Shown piece after piece: positions 4,641 to 5,944 of a DNA stretch of 5,944 nt. A program made the position numbers and the translations under genes. Under the pieces are notes generated by a model. It had not been told where the DNA came from. It searched no databases and saw nothing but the letters and a program-made list of their open reading frames with translations. The stretch spans positions 1 through 5,944 of the forward strand of contig JAGLDI010000110.1 of NCBI GenBank assembly GCA_023145655.1. The letters run 5' to 3'. Numbering within the stretch: the first letter of the stretch is position 1; every line of letters starts with the position of its first letter. The DNA comes from Desulfuromusa sp. Its GTDB lineage: Bacteria > Desulfobacterota > Desulfuromonadia > Desulfuromonadales > Geopsychrobacteraceae.

Positions 4641-5771
4641 TTAATAACTTTTCTTATCAGCATTCAGTTCTTCCAGCGTCAGTTTCTTGCTATCCATCTT
4701 TCTCCACGCCCAGGTAACATAACCCAGAACAACTGGAACCAATAATGCAACATAGGTCATTATCGTCAAGGTATAATGACTACTGGAGGCATTGTAAATA
4801 GTCAAACTACTGCTCAAGTCAATCTTTGACGGATAGAATGCAGTATTGTTATAGCCTGCCAGAAAAAAGATGGCCAGACAGGTGAGAACGGTTCCGGGGC
4901 CTGCCAGCCAGATGCCACGGACAGATGCTGTAAACCGGTTCAGCACCACACCAAGAACAACTAAGACCAGGCCGACCAGAAGAAGAATCAGATTCAATGG
5001 CATCTGCAACAGATTATGCAGGTACTTGTTGGCTTCCATCACCACCGTACCATCAGCAGGATTAACTGCATAGCCATCCATCATCACCAGGCGAAGCAGG
5101 ATGAAGAGAAGAAACGGCAGTGCACAGAGCAGGTTATTGAAAGAAGATTTCTTCAACTTTGCAACCAGAGTCTCATGCCCCAGATTATTAGCCAGATAGA
5201 GTGCCCCAAGAGTTCGTGCCAAGAAAACCAGGAACAGGCCAAAGCTCAGGTTGAAAAAATTAAAGGCCGCTTCCAGACCACGCAATGGATGTTGCCAAAA
5301 TACCAGATTATAATCATTGAGGATAAAATTAGATCCAGTAAAGAAGGTCCCTACCGCGGCACCGATCAACAAAATCCCGACCGAACCATTAATGAATAAA
5401 AAGGCGTCATAGACTCCTTTACCGAGAAAGTTATCCGGCTTACGCCGATACTCATAGCTGACGGCCTGAATAATAAAGGTGAACAGGATCAGAATCCAAA
5501 CCCAGTAGGCACCACCAAAGCTGGTAGCGTAAAAAAGTGGAAATGCCGCAAAGAGAGCACCACCAAACATAACCAGACAGGTAAATGTCAACTCCCATTT
5601 TCGACCGAGAGAGTTGGTCACCAGAACTTTTTCATCCTCAGTCAGAGAGAGGGTTGAAAGGAGGGTTTGTCCACCCTGGACAAAGGTCATAAAAACAAAT
5701 AGTGATCCAACCAGGGTCGCTATAAACCACCACAATTGCTGTAAAGTTGAATAATCTAAGCTGCCAAACAT
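4641..5771 (-). CDS. cydB: cytochrome bd quinol oxidase subunit II
   Basis: Integral membrane subunit of the cytochrome bd complex, which oxidises quinol and reduces O2 to water with high affinity. It has 376 residues from ATG 5771-5769, with AAGGAG (5779-5784) 7 bases upstream; a TTG two codons earlier is rejected. About eight or nine hydrophobic helices can be read. Family landmarks are the N-terminal LQQLWWF helix, NSLGRKWELTF (53-63) followed by FGGALFAAFPLFYA, and YEYRRK (106-111). The protein is of the divergent QGGQ type (residues 32-35), where E. coli CydB has DGFD, and W59-E60 replaces E. coli Trp57-Asp58. The gene begins 2 bp after the cydA stop, so the two are translationally coupled. 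It is followed by a small membrane-protein gene and a shared terminator. Confidence 0.95.
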   Translation of the reverse strand: MFGSLDYSTLQQLWWFIATLVGSLFVFMTFVQGGQTLLSTLSLTEDEKVLVTNSLGRKWELTFTCLVMFGGALFAAFPLFYATSFGGAYWVWILILFTFIIQAVSYEYRRKPDNFLGKGVYDAFLFINGSVGILLIGAAVGTFFTGSNFILNDYNLVFWQHPLRGLEAAFNFFNLSFGLFLVFLARTLGALYLANNLGHETLVAKLKKSSFNNLLCALPFLLFILLRLVMMDGYAVNPADGTVVMEANKYLHNLLQMPLNLILLLVGLVLVVLGVVLNRFTASVRGIWLAGPGTVLTCLAIFFLAGYNNTAFYPSKIDLSSSLTIYNASSSHYTLTIMTYVALLVPVVLGYVTWAWRKMDSKKLTLEELNADKKSY

Positions 5772-5773
5772 AA

Positions 5774-5944
5774 TCAATCTCCTTCCGGACCAATAGAAAT
5801 TTGCTTGGTCATTATTTTAAGCTCGGCAATCAGCAAAGCGGTAAACAGGATCAGGAACATGAAGAAAGTCACTTCAACGGTTCCAGCATCAAGATTAGAT
5901 CGCGCAATAGTCACAGGGAGCAGATCCTGAATCGCCCAGGGCTG
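5774..5944 (-). CDS. cydA: cytochrome bd quinol oxidase subunit I, C-terminal end
   Basis: The last 56 codons plus the stop of the haem-bearing subunit; the rest lies beyond the right edge. The fragment opens with QPWAIQDLLPVTIARSNL, the segment after GRQ in the conserved GRQPW motif of CydA, and continues with the final transmembrane helix (TFFMFLILFTALLIAEL) and a short cytoplasmic tail ending GPEGD. E. coli CydA has the parallel segment QPWAIGEVLPTAVANSSL. The tail is shorter than in E. coli. The final codons contain the cydB ribosome-binding site, and the stop TGA (5776-5774) is 2 bp before the cydB ATG. The haem b558/b595/d ligands are upstream, outside the window. Confidence 0.94.
   Translation of the reverse strand, partial: QPWAIQDLLPVTIARSNLDAGTVEVTFFMFLILFTALLIAELKIMTKQISIGPEGD

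Noticed and set aside
5016..5399. Long plus-strand open frame opposite cydB
   Set aside because: Gln/Lys-rich antisense shadow of a membrane-protein gene, with no ribosome site and no family likeness.

Overview
The window looks like an anaerobic or microaerophilic Gram-negative bacterium, most plausibly of the Desulfuromonadia/Geobacter type (former Deltaproteobacteria). That placement is an inference from an in-frame-UGA HesB-like protein, a cytochrome bd subunit II of the 'QGGQ' type, an FmdB-family zinc ribbon with a Gly/Ser-rich tail, and a Firmicute/delta-like dCTP deaminase. There is no rRNA or other marker to fix the taxon. Nearly all of the sequence is housekeeping genes; no mobile element, tRNA, rRNA or CRISPR array was seen.

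Layout. (1) Positions 1-1074, minus strand: a DUF2007/zinc-ribbon protein, a small dicluster ferredoxin with atypical cysteine motifs, and dCTP deaminase (dcd, cut by the left edge), co-oriented and possibly one transcript. (2) 1165-2730, plus strand: ilvA, a full-length two-ACT-type threonine deaminase, divergent from the first block. (3) 2895-3671, minus strand: a crotonase-fold protein lacking both hydratase glutamates, convergent with ilvA. A hairpin that overlaps the last ilvA codons is the probable terminator for the crotonase transcript. (4) 3763-4443, plus strand: a promoter with good -35/-10 boxes, an FmdB-like zinc-ribbon protein starting at TTG, and a HesB/IscA-like protein whose reading frame is complete only if UGA at 4234-4236 is read as selenocysteine. 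A SECIS-like stem-loop follows that UGA at the expected distance. A standard ORF caller would truncate this gene to its 3' part. (5) 4479-4519: a strong bidirectional terminator. (6) 4542-5944, minus strand: the cytochrome bd oxidase operon, with the end of cydA, all of cydB, and a 28-residue single-helix protein that fits a third, CydX-like subunit and is too short for normal gene calling.

Functional links. The bd oxidase and its small partner make a quinol-oxidising, O2-scavenging complex. The zinc ribbon and HesB-like selenoprotein may form one unit related to Fe-S or metal handling. IlvA starts isoleucine synthesis and Dcd feeds dUMP/dTTP synthesis. The most notable items are the unannotatable-by-default selenoprotein, the hidden small membrane protein after cydB, the crotonase without catalytic glutamates, and the ferredoxin missing cysteine II in both motifs.
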